A DNA stretch of 64,000 bases from Ceratorhiza oryzae-sativae. Its lineage: Eukaryota; Basidiomycota; Agaricomycetes; Cantharellales; Ceratobasidiaceae. Positions 24,655-36,528 of this stretch are shown one piece after another. The stretch is from the NCBI GenBank assembly GCA_030998015.1, contig JARWMV010000238.1, positions 744,001 to 808,000 on the forward strand, written 5' to 3'. Below the pieces are notes generated by a model that saw only the letters and a list, made by a program, of their open reading frames with translations, searched no databases and had not been told where the DNA came from. Numbering within the stretch: position 1 is the stretch's first letter; each line of letters begins with the position of its first letter. The translations under genes and the position numbers were made by a program.

Positions 24655-25836
24655 TCACGTAGGGCGTTTGCAGGGAGCAAAGTCGACTTCAATCCTATCT
24701 CCCACCCGGATTATATACGCCAGGGCCCTGGCACAGCCCCGCCAAGTCCAAGCCCAAGCCCACCCGCCACCCTCCGGAACCACCGCGAAACGACCCGCTC
24801 CCACCGCGCCCTGCGATCTCCGCCAGACCCCCGGTGCTCCTGAGCGTCTCTTCGCCGTCCGCGTTGTCGCCCAGCGCCTCAGCTGCAACGCGGGGGGACA
24901 TGGGTCCCGTCTCTGACTCAGCCATCCATATGATATCACCCCCAGGCCCCGTGACCAGTCGGGGTCCGCACGTTTACGGCATACTGCCACGAGGCGCATA
25001 CACCCAAACCGACTCGCTATCGCCGTGGCCGCGCATACAATCATCTGACTCCTTTCTGGCAAACGCTGCTCTGTGAGATAATGCTCACGATCCAGGCATC
25101 TAGACCCCAGAGTCGCGATGCTATCTCAGATGGCATCATTATCGAGTGCTTGGTCACATATGATCAACGTTTCCTCGGTTCCCGAAGGATCCTCTCGCCA
25201 TCGACAAAGAGACATCTTCACGCACGGTCTCGACAGCAAGCGTATCGGTTCAAGCACGTACTTGGACCACGTTGTGACGAGTAGAGCCAGGTCCGGTCAC
25301 CCGATGGTTCTTGTCAGTGAGATTAATTCCCCTTTGACGAGATACACGGATATGGTGAAAATGCGAAGCACGGGAACAAATTGGTGAGCTATGCTAGCCT
25401 GAGATAGTAGTACTTGGGAAACATGCGATAGGCACGCAACTCCACGAGGCAGGGTGGTACCGGCTTTGGTCAGCTGATCATGCTTTCCACAATCACCGCA
25501 ACATACGTAGGGCCATAAATCGTGAAGTATAAAGACCAAAATCTATGGCCAAATCGTTTGCACCAAATAACCACGGCTTGATCGAACTAGTTGGTCACGC
25601 AGAAGGTCCCCATTTGATTCCAGCTTGCCGGTGCTGTCATCTGGAGGGGAAGTTGTGGCTGGTATTTGGCGTGATAGAAGACCAAACAGATATTCCATGA
25701 GATTGTCATAGCGGTCCGGTCGAGTTCAAACAGGTTTATATCTCAAAATGAAGGCTTGGATTATTCCTGAGTGATCACCCGTAAATACCATCCGATCTCT
25801 CACTCGCCAATTCTACATAGTAGATCAAGCCCGTAA
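24655..25836. other. intergenic between ENA-type ATPase and lipase genes
   Basis: The first 70 bases hold the ENA promoter with a TATA-like tatataatcc on the minus strand. The rest has only short open frames on both strands without recognisable domains. The 24655-25062 minus frame is GC-rich and overlaps the promoter, so it is not called. Confidence 0.4.
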
Positions 25837-27159
25837 TCAACAGAGGGCCCCAGTATCACCCGTGCCCAACCTGACACCACCAGGATAAGGCCCAAGGTGA
25901 TCTACGAGTTTGATCCCCTGAGCCAACACCTGTCCGGTCGAGCAGCTCACGTCCAAATTATCGCGACCTGTAATCGGGCTTCAGCTGTGCAAACTAGAAA
26001 GACGCAACGTCACATACCCGAGCACGCGTTATACACATCGTCAGCATTCAGATGCACTTCTCCGCTCGAATGCCTGAAGAAGTGATGACTGCCAAGTCTC
26101 TTAGCACATGTCATGCCTTTCAACCCCAAGAGAAAGGCATCACTCACGCGGGGGCAAATCGGGAACAACATCTCGCTTAATCGTGACGCGCGCCAAGTCC
26201 GTCAGCTATGATGGAGTGGTGAGCGATGACATAGACCAGAACAATGATGCGCATTACCTGGCTATCCACGAACTGAGCAAATCCATCATTTCCAACCTAA
26301 TACATATAACGGAAAAAGATAAACAATTGTGATTTCAAGCATTTCAAACGGAATTCCCTTACCCTGGGTTGACCAAAAGTCCTCGTGATAATTTTAACAT
26401 TCGCTGGCAAATTAAGTCGCAGGTACAAGCCCTCGAGCAGGGCAAGTGCACCACCGAGCGAGTGCCCAACACTAATGACCGTTTTAGCACGTCTTTCCGC
26501 AATGACCTGCTTGACCGTCTTCAAGATGATGTCGGCAGTTTGTTCATGGGCCAGTTTGAAGCCTGCGTGCACCAAGGCCGTCCCGGGTGCTCCTGGGAAC
26601 AGGTCTGTGTTAAAGGGAACTGGTATAAAGTTGAGGTCGGTCAAAACTGCTCGGCTGAATACAGATAGTAATTTCAGCTTAGTATAAATGGTACTGATAC
26701 ATACGTACGTATCGTTCAGCTCGGTGCCTTGATGAGCGACGACTACAGATTGTCTAGATGGCCACCAGCCAACGTACCCTAGGGGCAGGGCAGACCGCGT
26801 TTAGAAATAAAACTACCCGTTTCGGAAAATGGACTACTCACAAAATTGAACTTTTCCGCCATCTCCTCCACTGTTGTAGACAACTAAATCCTTGACGGGG
26901 CTAGCCTGGCAGGATTCTTTTGTGTATTTGTAAGGGACTGGTGCACAAGCGGAATAAACAACTACTTACTGCAGCTCCAGCTCGCTTGGCTTGGTTGCGG
27001 GCAGTACGTAGCGGCAGCAAACCAAGCATACGGGGTGAAACTGTTTATTTGAGCTGAACTCAGAGGAGTAATATCAGAGCGTGCGACTGTCGAGACAGTC
27101 GGCGCTGAGGAGACTCCGAGTGCGAGAGCCAGGAGGGTATGGATGACCAGAGAAAGCAT
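25837..27159 (-). CDS. secreted class 3 lipase (first of a tandem pair)
   Basis: An extracellular alpha/beta-hydrolase that should cleave acylglycerols. The signal peptide (MLSLVIHTLLALALGVSSA) precedes the mature N-terminus (FTPYAWFAAATYCPQ). GFKLAHEQ leads to VISVGHSLGGALALLEG, where GHSLG holds the nucleophile Ser. ITRTFGQPR then VGNDGFAQFVDSQ follow after introns. RVTIKRDVVPDLPPRE carries the acid Asp, an HSSGEVHLN segment is typical of the family, and LVDHLGPYPGG carries the catalytic His. Cysteines in YNACSG and DVSCSTG fit conserved disulfides. At least six introns interrupt it. The stop is a TGA at 25837-25839. A TATA-like ttataaaa lies near 27208-27216 on the minus strand. The adjacent gene at 28183-29492 is a paralogue in the same orientation, so local duplication is likely. 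Confidence 0.88.
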
Positions 27160-28182
27160 GGCTGAAGTCTGGTGGCCAGTATGGGGGATTCAAACACACA
27201 TAATGCCCTTTTATAACGAGACAAGTCGGAATGCAAGGAATAGGATGCCGGCCAGATTTCCAAGAGTACAAACGAGTATGAAATAAGACAAAAACAAACG
27301 GACTGGAACTCTGGAGTGTTCATCGCTAGTTTGGCTTACAAGTGCCCGCTGGGACAAAAACAATCATGGCTCTCTCTCATGGTGCTTCATGTTCATCACT
27401 TCGTAGTTACGAGAGTGCCTTGTTTCGATTTCTGGGTCAGGCGAACATGAGCCAGAGTTAAGGATGACCTTAATGAAGAAGTGGCTGGATTGGCAAAAGA
27501 TATTCCGACCGAGGCAAGTTGTGTCAACCAGTATGTTATTCTGATGAGCCGCTCGCAATCAAAGGATCAGCAACGCACGGCACCAAGACTCGTTCGACTA
27601 TGTAGCACTCGTGATCTGGGCTTGCAGCTCATACGAACAGCTTAATGAGCCTCCCTGGTGTGGACCTACGTTTGGAAATATGGCTTGGCCACGCGTGGGG
27701 ATGGCTGCGGTTCTAGATTCAGCAGGAATTACTCATTTGACATATGAAATGACCATGAAGAAGATCACTCCCTTCAAGATGCGGATTGTTTGCAATTAAC
27801 ACAAGTGCGCTTGGCATACCAGGGCTTCCACTTAGGAATGAGTGCTTGGGCACAGGAATATCACCATAGAACTAAGTGACCGCATTAGCGACATATCTGC
27901 ACGATCTTGCTAAGAATATATGCACTAGCACAAGGCGTTCATAGAGCGCATATAACCGCAGAACGCTCTGCGCAGCTAGAAAGGCTAGCTCAACTGATGG
28001 AAACATGACCCCCGCCATAACATTAACCGGCATGCCGGCACTACAATTGATTTGTCCACGCTTAGGCTCTTAGGTCAGTCTTCTGCTGCGGTAGAGATTA
28101 TCTCCTATGACCCGCCCGGAAACATTGCATACAATAGAATGTCTGGTATAGCTCGATGTCCGCCACAATTATGCAGCAAAGT
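27160..28182. other. intergenic between the tandem lipase genes
   Basis: About 1 kb with a TATA-like element for the downstream lipase near 27208-27216 (minus). Open frames here are short and unrecognised, and I see no third lipase fragment. Confidence 0.4.
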
Positions 28183-29492
28183 TTAGCATAAAGACGAAGG
28201 CGTCAATTCGGAAGGCCCCATGTTTACTCCACCAGGATACGGTCCGAGATGGTCAGCCAAATTCACCCCTCCAGAAAGAATCTGCCCTGTTGAGCAATTT
28301 ACGTCTGAGTTATCACGTCCTGGTATCGTTGATAGTGTGAGACGGGTACATTTGTGGTTGGTTAATTTACACATACCAGAGCAATCGTTATAAACCCCTT
28401 GTTGATTTTCGTGCTTTTCACCACTGCTGTGGCGATACAACGTAATGACTACGATATACTTTTAGAGAATGAATATATAGGCAAAACATTGTTGCTTACG
28501 AGGCGGTAGCACTGGTACAATATCCCCTTTGAGAGTGATACGAGCAGTATCAGGCACCTGCGTTGTGTATAAGCTATCGGCGCCCGATCACAAAATACTA
28601 GATATACCTTCAAATCCATGAATTGTGCAAAAACATCATTTCCGACCTAAAACAAGAGTGTTAGAATCATATACACGTAATGGATCTATTTCATCGCACT
28701 CTCGGCTGGCCGAAGGTCCGTGTGATGACTTGAATGTGGGAGGGTAATTGCAGCCTCAGATAAAGTCCGTCTAACAGTGCAAGCGCGCCCCCCAAGGAAT
28801 GGCCAACGGTTGTCACTTTTGTGGCACTCCGTTCAGCTATGACTCGCCTCACGGCCGCAAGGATGTTGTTTGCTGTAAGTGCGTGTTCATCATGGAACCC
28901 CTTGTGCACAGCGGTCAACGGCGGAGCACCAGGGAAGCGGATTGGATCGATAGGAACTGGAATAAATGTTATGTCCCTCAAAACCGGAACGCTGCGCTCA
29001 CACAATCAGCCAAAGTTAGAGAGCGTGTGGGAACGTTGCCAATAAACCAGCCACAGATTACTCACATGTCAAGGGACGTTCCTTGGTGGGCCACAATAAC
29101 CGACTTTCCAGATGGCCACCACCCTACATACCCTACAAAAAATTTTGGTCACTACACACTCGATAAATGAGATTCAAGCCTACAATTTTGAACCACGCTA
29201 CTGTCTCCACCACTAGCATACACGACCAAGTCCTGAACAGAAGGGGTACGACACGAAGCTGTATCTCATGACTTCAGCCAGCCATTTCCGGATCAAAGGG
29301 AGGACACTCACCGCAGGTCCATGTAGCTTGACTTGCTTGCGGGCAGTAGGTCGCGGCCGCAAACCAAGCGTATGGGATATAGCTGCCGATCTGAGTTTCG
29401 CTAAGGGGCGTCACTGGCGCTCTCTTCGTCGGCACTGAAAAGATCCCGGGGGCTAGGGCAAGAAGAGAAAAGAGACCTAGTTTCTTGTACAT
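28183..29492 (-). CDS. secreted class 3 lipase (second of a tandem pair)
   Basis: A paralogue of the lipase at 25837-27159 with the same exon plan. Signal peptide MYKKLGLFSLLALAPGIFS, mature start IPYAWFAAATYCPQ, nucleophile motif VTTVGHSLGGALALLDG, then ITRTFGQPRV. The acid-loop reads RITLKGDIVPVLPP, so the residue before the catalytic Asp is Gly instead of the Arg seen in the first copy. HSSGEKHENQQGVYNDCSG and LADHLGPYPGG (catalytic His) complete the fold. The C-terminal tail is slightly longer than in the first copy and ends PSSLC. A minus-strand catataaag near 29600-29608 is a good TATA candidate about 110 bases upstream. No frame break was noticed. Confidence 0.88.
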
Positions 29493-29599
29493 CGAGAGAT
29501 GTGCTCAATGTTCTCGAGGATAAGTGGATGTTGAAGTTACAACGGGGTGAAGTTAGCCGAGTGTCCTTTGGAGGTCGATTGACGGATTGACTCATGATA

Positions 29600-29608
29600 C
29601 TTTATATG
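29600..29608 (-). promoter_or_regulatory. TATA-like element of the second lipase gene
   Basis: The minus strand reads catataaag about 110 bases before the ATG at 29492. The spacing suits a fungal core promoter. Confidence 0.5.
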
Positions 29609-32047
29609 CCGCTTCATTTACCACCAGGGTTCGCCCACTTTCAGATGAACAGTTGTGGCTGGAATACGGAATCGTGTACGCCCACAGAATGTTTACAAAA
29701 GGCAGGCGCCCTCTAGATGGTCCAATTTGCGGGATACATTCACTGAGGAATCCAACAGTTCCAATCTCCTCCCGAGCGTGTGTGCTTCCAACGCCATGCT
29801 ATCGGTACTCAAGGACGTCCTTGGCTTTTTTGGGTTAGAAGGCACAGCTCGGTTTGATGCTTGTTCATTCCATACTCATCTGTTCTCTCTTGGGCATGAG
29901 ACCCCCTTTTACTCGAATTTTCTTGAATAAATCTCGGCATAAGCGGGATAATATGTCGCATACATCGATGCATCATTTTTGTTGCTGTCTCGCTGAAAGA
30001 GCCTTTTATCATTGGCTCAGCGCTCTGCTGGGAGTACACGTTCAAATCCAACTCAGACTTTTTTTCACTAACGCTAGTAATGAGATATCCTTCAAAATAA
30101 GAAGCAAAACAAACAAAAGCTTTACCCCAGGATTAATATTCATGTGCCCAAAGCTGTAATCGATCTATTTACGAGGGGATAAAGCTAGAATTGATAAGCC
30201 TAAAAATGGGAAAGCTGTGTAACAGAGACCGGGCGTGGAAAAAGACAGTGATCTAGTTAGGAGTAGCTGTAGTAATACAGCGCCCCAAAAATGAGCAGAT
30301 GGCGTGTTGGATGATCAGCTATTGCAAAAGTTGAAAGCTTTTTGTGCTGCTCATGAGCGCAATTCGGAGTATTGTAGGGCCTCCAACAGGCTGCAGAACT
30401 GTGACCCGATACCATGAAGTTTTAGGCAACACCTTCAACCAAGGCACTCGATGGCTCATTATACATGGGACAAATAGGTTACATCGATATGTGTACCAGA
30501 TGGCCTCGCTTGTGTCCAGATTGATTTACGAAAAGTCAGACAAAATGATAAGCCAGAGGCACAAAAGTTCACTCATGTTCGGGGGGGAATGGTCAATGAT
30601 ACAGCTGCCGTCCACCTTGGAATTATCGGAACAAAACCACGCCTTGTACAACAATCACAAGAGAGTCAAGGGCACGGGGCCAAGCGACAGCACACGTGAA
30701 GATGAGAGGAGACGAGATGGCGTTCGAAGCCCCAGCTTTAAACAAAAACTGAAAGACATTCGATTGTTCGGAAACTATAGGCGGTGTCTAGGTCGGAAGG
30801 AATAAGCGCATGCGGTTAGCAGCCCCGTGGATCTCGCCAACGAGAGCAACCAACTTGCCTTTGCATCGTTGGAATATGATGAATGGGATGAAGGTATATG
30901 CTAGGAATCTATGGTCCCAAAGGACTGGGCCGCACTTTTAAGGGGTCGTGGTGAACCCCACAATGATGATCGAGTAACCCGGTATCATGAATGTCCTCCA
31001 TAGCGCTTACATCATTTGATCCGTGTTCAAAGACGTAAATGGACAATGAGCGACAATGAGCTCCGAGTAGAACCCCCTCCCCCGGGGTTTCACAAAGACC
31101 GCAAACCGTTGTCTGCGTTCAAATAGTGTAGACCCACAGCAAAATTTGGTCTCATGCCGTCTGACGTGTTTGTCGTTTGACGGTTGATCGATATTGAATA
31201 CTCATTTAGCGGGTTATGGTCTAATACAAATCAGGGTTAGCCTCTGCTTTTGCTAGCATTATGAGGAGTGGTTCAAAATACAACCCCTCTGGAGCGTACT
31301 GGAGGCGGTTGCCTACTTTCTCGTGGCGCCTGCAATCACTCCTTCACTGCCCATATCCATGTCTTGACCTTGTTCGCCTCAACCCACAGATTGCCATAGA
31401 TATCGATCTTGGCTGTGAGCCGATGGTGGCCTCGAGCAAGATTGGAAGCTAAAAGTCACTCTTGTTCTCCTTTGCGCCCAATACGAGTGATGGACAGTTG
31501 GCCCCACATAGTGACCATCAATCAGTTCCGCAGGAACGCAATTCGCACTTACAAAAACGGTGACGGATCCTGTGCTGACTCCAAGCTAGCGACCAAAACG
31601 GTCCGGCAGCGGCGAAATATCGTTGTAGCCGGCCAAGGACACACGGTGCTAACGACGTTTGGGGGTATACCATCAGCTGAGTAGAAGAAAAGATAGCCGA
31701 GGATTAGCTCGTAGAATACCGATGGATGCTGCTATTACCATGTGTGCTAGAGACGGATGACGTCCGCCGATATCGGCGACTGGGCCATTACTACAGGGCA
31801 TACACCAAAGGAAAAGGAATGGTAACACAGAATGGACGTTGGTAACTGAGTGATGGCTGGAGGGTATGGGGATTTTGGGTGGATAGAGCAAACGAGTGTA
31901 CAAATGGGTGCTACAGTCTCAGACATATACATCTGATCAATCGCCTAACGCTGGGTCAAAACTTGATTGGAGATGACAATTCCATCAACGGCTGCGTGCC
32001 TGCGGGTACTAGTCAGACAACAATTTGGCCGAATGAGCGACCTCTGC
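29609..32047. other. intergenic, no supported gene
   Basis: About 2.4 kb. A plus-strand open frame at 30344-30805 (about 150 codons) is the longest but shows no domain, poor promoter context and no splice partner. A short run near 30836-30900 reads like protein (LANESNQLAFASLEYDEWDE), possibly a decayed gene scrap. The sequence has no obvious terminal repeats. Confidence 0.4.
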
Positions 32048-32909
32048 TCACCATCTCTCGGGGATGCGGGTTCCAGTCACTCTAACATCCGAGACAGAGG
32101 CCGATCGAGGGCGAGGTAATTGGGCGCTTGCGGTTGAGACTTGGGCGAGTGGCGTGCGCTGGGCCTCGGCACCGATGCGAACAAAGTTGGGGAGATATCT
32201 CGAGTTGCCCGGGACCCGGCGGGCAGTGCCCGTTGGCCATTGGCGATACTCCATACGAGGGACTACACGTGCAGTGTAGTGTAGCCGCTCGCGCTCCTGC
32301 GGTGCTGCCACTTGGTAATAGGCGAACAAGCGCTCCTCATCACCACGCTGGGGGACGACGTCTGGAACGTCGGACGAGGGGTCGGGGAGGTCGTCCAGGG
32401 TAACAGACTGGCGGAGGGGAGAACTAGGCCGGTGAGCGCTGAGTGGGTTTCCTGTGGTAGAAACAGCAACCGAATCGGCGGGGGGTGCTTCGACTCGAAC
32501 AAAATCGTCGAATTCGTTGGTAGTGACCTCTAGGCTTCGAGCCGACAACGCGGGGGAGGAAGATGTCGTGGGTTGAGGCGTTGTTCGCCGGGCAGGTGTG
32601 TCTTCCTCGTGCTCGTCGGCGGCAACCGAGGACGAGGTTTCAGAGCTGAGCTCGGAGGAATCGCTGTCATCGGGGATGGGGGCTCGGCCGTCCCTGTCGA
32701 GGAAGGCCTCGTAGACCATGGCGTGGCCGCTGAGGACCTCGGACTCGGGATCAAACTTGTGATCTGTGCGGCGGTCAGCGTCTGGCAGGACGGACAGCTG
32801 CATGTGCCCGGGTGGACATACCAGCCCATCGCGCGAAGACCTGGTCCTCGCAAACCGGCTCCTGGCGCACGATGTATTTGGGCGCAGACGAGAAGTGGAG
32901 GCGGCCCAT
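32048..32909 (-). CDS. conserved-looking hypothetical protein, acidic and Ser/Pro-rich
   Basis: Two exons give about 267 residues: an N-terminal exon from the ATG at 32909 (MGRLHFSSAPKYIVRQEPV and CEDQVFARWAG), an intron starting gtatgtcc, then HKFDPESEVLSGHAMVYEAF. The N-terminal 65 residues look folded and well formed. They are followed by an acidic Ser-rich stretch (SDSSELSSETSSSVAADEHE) and a C-terminal Arg/Tyr-containing region (LHYTARVVPRMEYRQWPTG). No signal peptide, membrane segment or known catalytic motif is visible. The start was chosen because the spliced N-terminal exon is in frame and rich in codons used by its neighbours. Function unknown. Confidence 0.6.
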
Positions 32910-33967
32910 GGCTACTTTTTGGGGTTCAAAGACGTGATCTAGGCAGATCGCTCAGCGCCGGGTGCAATGCGCTTGGCGCAACCACTCACGTTACAGAAAA
33001 AGATAAAACTAGCAAGTACAATGCACAACCGCCACAAGAAAAACGTAGACGTCGAGAATTATAAGGGTCGGGAGGACGGGCTCGCTGTGGATGCGTGTTG
33101 TTGATCCCACTTTTTTTCACATCAGGGCCGGCTCCAATCACTGTTCCTTTCACGTCATCCCCCGGATCTTGCGTAGGCGCTGGCCTAACTCGGCTATTGC
33201 CTGCTGCATTTACCGTCGGTCTACGCTCAAGGCTCTCAATTTTGTGCACTCGATTCGGTCGCGTGTTCAGAAGTTATACAAGCGGTTCTCATGGTCGCAA
33301 TGACGAGTTGGATATTATGCGGCGCTGGAAGGCGTGGGACGCGACGGTCAGCCTTGCACCATTCACTCCTCTCGCTAGGAAACCTGCACGCATATGGTGA
33401 CACATTGAGATATTCTCTGGTAGAAGCACACGGTACCATTCTATATCACACGCATTGGCATGCGAGCCAAGTTTGGTTGCATCGAGACTCGAGTGTTCTC
33501 GACAGCTCCCGAATCAGATGCATACATCCAGCAATCGTTCCTATATCCATGGAATTTATCCACGGAATTTCCCCTGAAATGAGTCGAAATTAGAGCATTG
33601 TATATAAATATTGCAATATAAACGCCTGTTAGGGACAGTCTGGTCACCAGAGTTCGCCCAAGGACCGAAATGTCCAGTTCGCTTCGCACGGCGGGCCGCA
33701 TTTCAAATAGGGTCAGCCATCAAGCGCTTATTTGTGTTGGGTTGAAGACCAATGCTATCCACACGTCAAAGGAGACAGAACACCACCACCAGAGTGATTT
33801 CCACTCGGTACGGTAGTAGCCTCGCCTGTGGCACCATCGCCCCCCCCCCTTCGCCTTCTTCTCTGCCTTAAATCCGCCAACTTGCACTCGTTCCTTACCC
33901 GCAGGTGGCTCTACCCTTGGACTTTTACGTTATTCTGAACAGCCTTGCATTCTGAAATAATCCACCA
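32910..33967. other. intergenic between divergent genes
   Basis: This stretch should hold promoters for the hypothetical gene (minus) and the surface protein (plus). A CT-rich run with ten consecutive C lies near 33840-33850, just before the plus-strand gene. No gene is seen. Confidence 0.4.
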
Positions 33968-35641
33968 ATGGCAACTCACGACATCACTATCGATGATGGG
34001 AGTCCGCTTATTACATACACTGGCGAATGGAACGATTCGACAAACTCAGACATTGTAGATCAATACTGGCTGAATACATACCACTCTACCTCGCAAGTGG
34101 GTGCTGCTGCATCTTTCAAGTTTACAGGAACCTCGGTACAGATCTACGGGTAGGCTCCCTGACATGCCCAATTGCCAGAATGTACTGAAAATCCTGTCCA
34201 AGGTCAAAACGTCCTAGTCATGTAGGTGCTAGTGCTGCCCTTGCTTTGCGTTTTCTGAAAGCCACTTGCTTGATCAGGGCACGTTTGATGTACAGGTCGA
34301 TGGGGAATCACTTGGAAAATTTGATGGGACTAGTACAACTATACGGAATATGCAGCTGCTAGCCAGGCAAAAGATCTCAGCTGGGGTGAACATACCGTGA
34401 GAACCCAGCAAGCGTTGACTGGCATGTTCACTAAATACTCAACAGGTCACCATCACAAACTCGGATCCTCTAGGCAATTTTCTGGATATTGACATGATTC
34501 GGTGGACTACCGGAAAATCAGGGTTGTACGTAGCTCACAACATCTTTCTTTTACGAATAAACAAACTCTATTGTTCTCGCAGGTCTTCCATCACCAACTC
34601 GACTCTGATTGATGACGCTGACACATCTGGGGTTGTCTCATACTCGCCTTCGGGTTCTTGGGCTAACGTCGACGCAACTCTCGCTCAAGGTTCATACCAT
34701 GGGGACACTGTTCAGTAGGTTGGGTCATAATTTGTCATATTCGCTTCACTGAACGCAAAACTTTAGTGCTACCTCGACGCTTGGTTCATCAGTTGCGGTT
34801 CGATTCAAAGGTAAGCATTTGTCTTTTACTTCCACCAGGCTGCTGACTCTGGTTCTAGGGAACGCGGTATACGTATTTGGGTCTACCGACAGCTCCTCGG
34901 GCAAATTTGATGCTCAGGTGGATCAAAAAGCTGCTGCATCATTGGTTGGAGCCACCACCACTTTCCGCCAGCCTGCATTGTTGGTGAGTCTAGTTACGTA
35001 GCCGACCCGGACTTTACTTATTCTGATTAGTACTATGCGGATGGCTTCGGCGATGGCGAACATACTTTGACGTTGACCAACCAAGAGGAAGGTACTACCC
35101 TACGTTTCGATTACCTCGTAGCTTCCGACTGGCTCGAAGGCGCCGGCGCATCATCATCCAGTTCTGCAACTTCTTCGTCCAATACTGCGGCCGCGGCTGC
35201 GATCAACCAAAACGCCGCTAGATCTAACCACGCGGCAGTATTAGGAGGGTAATCGGCGGGGTTGTAGGGTTGATTCTGCTTGCGCTTTTTGCCCTCTGCT
35301 GCCTTCGGCTGAGGCGGGCGGCAACCACGGACGAGAGCGGTTCTGATATCAAAATAGTCGCTGACGATGGGATGGTTGAAGGTCAAATGAGACCCCGGCC
35401 GCTTTCACAATTTTCGTTCCAATGGAACCGTCCAAGGAGCCAAGTTCGGCCTTTATCTACGGTATCAGGAGTGTCCGGTGCATCGGGTCCCGGGATGGCT
35501 GGTATTGGTGCCCATAGGTAGCTCTCGATGTTAGTAAAAGCGGCCATTTTTGCTTACGCTGTCTACAGGGTCACGGGAGCAGTAACTGGAGCAGTCACCG
35601 GCTGGGCTACAAGAGACGATCAGCACAGCAAGCTGATTTGA
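33968..35641 (+). CDS. Ser-rich single-pass surface protein with tandem beta-rich domains, frame-broken
   Basis: An extracellular module followed by one membrane helix and a cytosolic tail, a layout common in agaricomycete surface proteins of unknown role. The first domain has YTGEWNDST, FTGTSVQIYG, SKRPSHGTFDVQVDG, then SWGEHTVTITNSDPLGNFLD and IDMIRW. A second copy-like domain has YSPSGSWANVD, VAVRFKGNAVYVFG, FDAQVD and GEHTLTLTNQEEG. A Ser/Ala-rich stalk leads to the helix VIGGVVGLILLALFALCC and a basic stop-transfer LRLRR. The tail is Ser/Pro-rich and ends with a short exon after an intron near 35519. Two apparent single-base losses break the frame: near 34339 (between the DG loop and the YAAASQAKDL segment) and at the GGG run 35247-35249 just before the membrane helix. 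Either sequence errors or a recent pseudogene. No N-terminal signal peptide is evident, which is odd for such a layout. Confidence 0.65.
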
Positions 35642-36528
35642 CCGAAAAAGCTTATCCATCAAACACGCTACCAGTTCCAGGACGTTGAGGAGTACCCTTT
35701 TCTTTCTGCTATCCGACTGTATGAATTTGATCCTTGCACTAACCTTTTCTGTTAATATGCTTCTACCATCATGCACATTGTCATTGGTATTGTATAGCAC
35801 AGGTTTGCTTCCACATGTTGTCTTTAGGTCGGTAGTGACTTGCTTTCTCCTTGCGATCGATACTTTCAAATTTCAATATGATACACGTCGTCTTCCTTGT
35901 GAAACATGCGGCTCGCACTCGCTGGCACCTAGACCGAGTTTGAAGCTGGGCTGGGTCAACTATGATATATCCCAGCGCTTGTTGGAGCCCTATGGGCATG
36001 CGCATACAATTACTATTACAAACAATCGTGGGATCGGATGAAAGAAGAGCTTCCTACCAATATCGGGTACATCGTTTACCGGTCGATCCCTGGCTCTGTT
36101 CCGTATATTTTCCTTTGGATGTTTAATTACTGGTCCCGAAAGACACATGTCCCGAAGTTTCTATGGAACAGTAGAGATATTGTTGGTCATACCCAGGCTG
36201 CTCAATAAATTGATATCCGAAGGATCTATGGGAAATATGGCAAGCACGAATCAATGCGTGCCTCGCTCATCCGATCAGGTCCAAAAAAAATCCAAACGTG
36301 AGACGAAGATGTGGTAATACGCGTGAGTCAAGCTTTCTCTACGCAGGACGATTCCCACAGGTTGGGAGAGAAAAATCAACCGGCGGTCAAAGGATTGGGG
36401 GTTCAAGGTATTCATTAGATGAATTATTTTAGGTATTGTGGCTAAGTATCTAGATCTAATACTCCGTATTTGCAATCGAAAACGTTTAACCAAGTGAAAT
36501 CGCGGGCTAACTCACAAACATGGTTTCC
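35642..36528. other. intergenic between convergent genes
   Basis: Both flanking genes end here. Open frames are AT-rich, short and unrecognised. No repeat or RNA gene is identified. Confidence 0.4.

Noticed and set aside
24655..25062. Minus-strand frame directly upstream of the ENA-type ATPase
   Set aside because: It overlaps the ATPase promoter including its TATA-like element and is Arg/Pro/Gly-rich without any motif.
30353..30805. Plus-strand open frame of about 150 codons
   Set aside because: No domain, no promoter signal, no splice partner and a composition unlike neighbouring genes; could be chance in a gene-free stretch.
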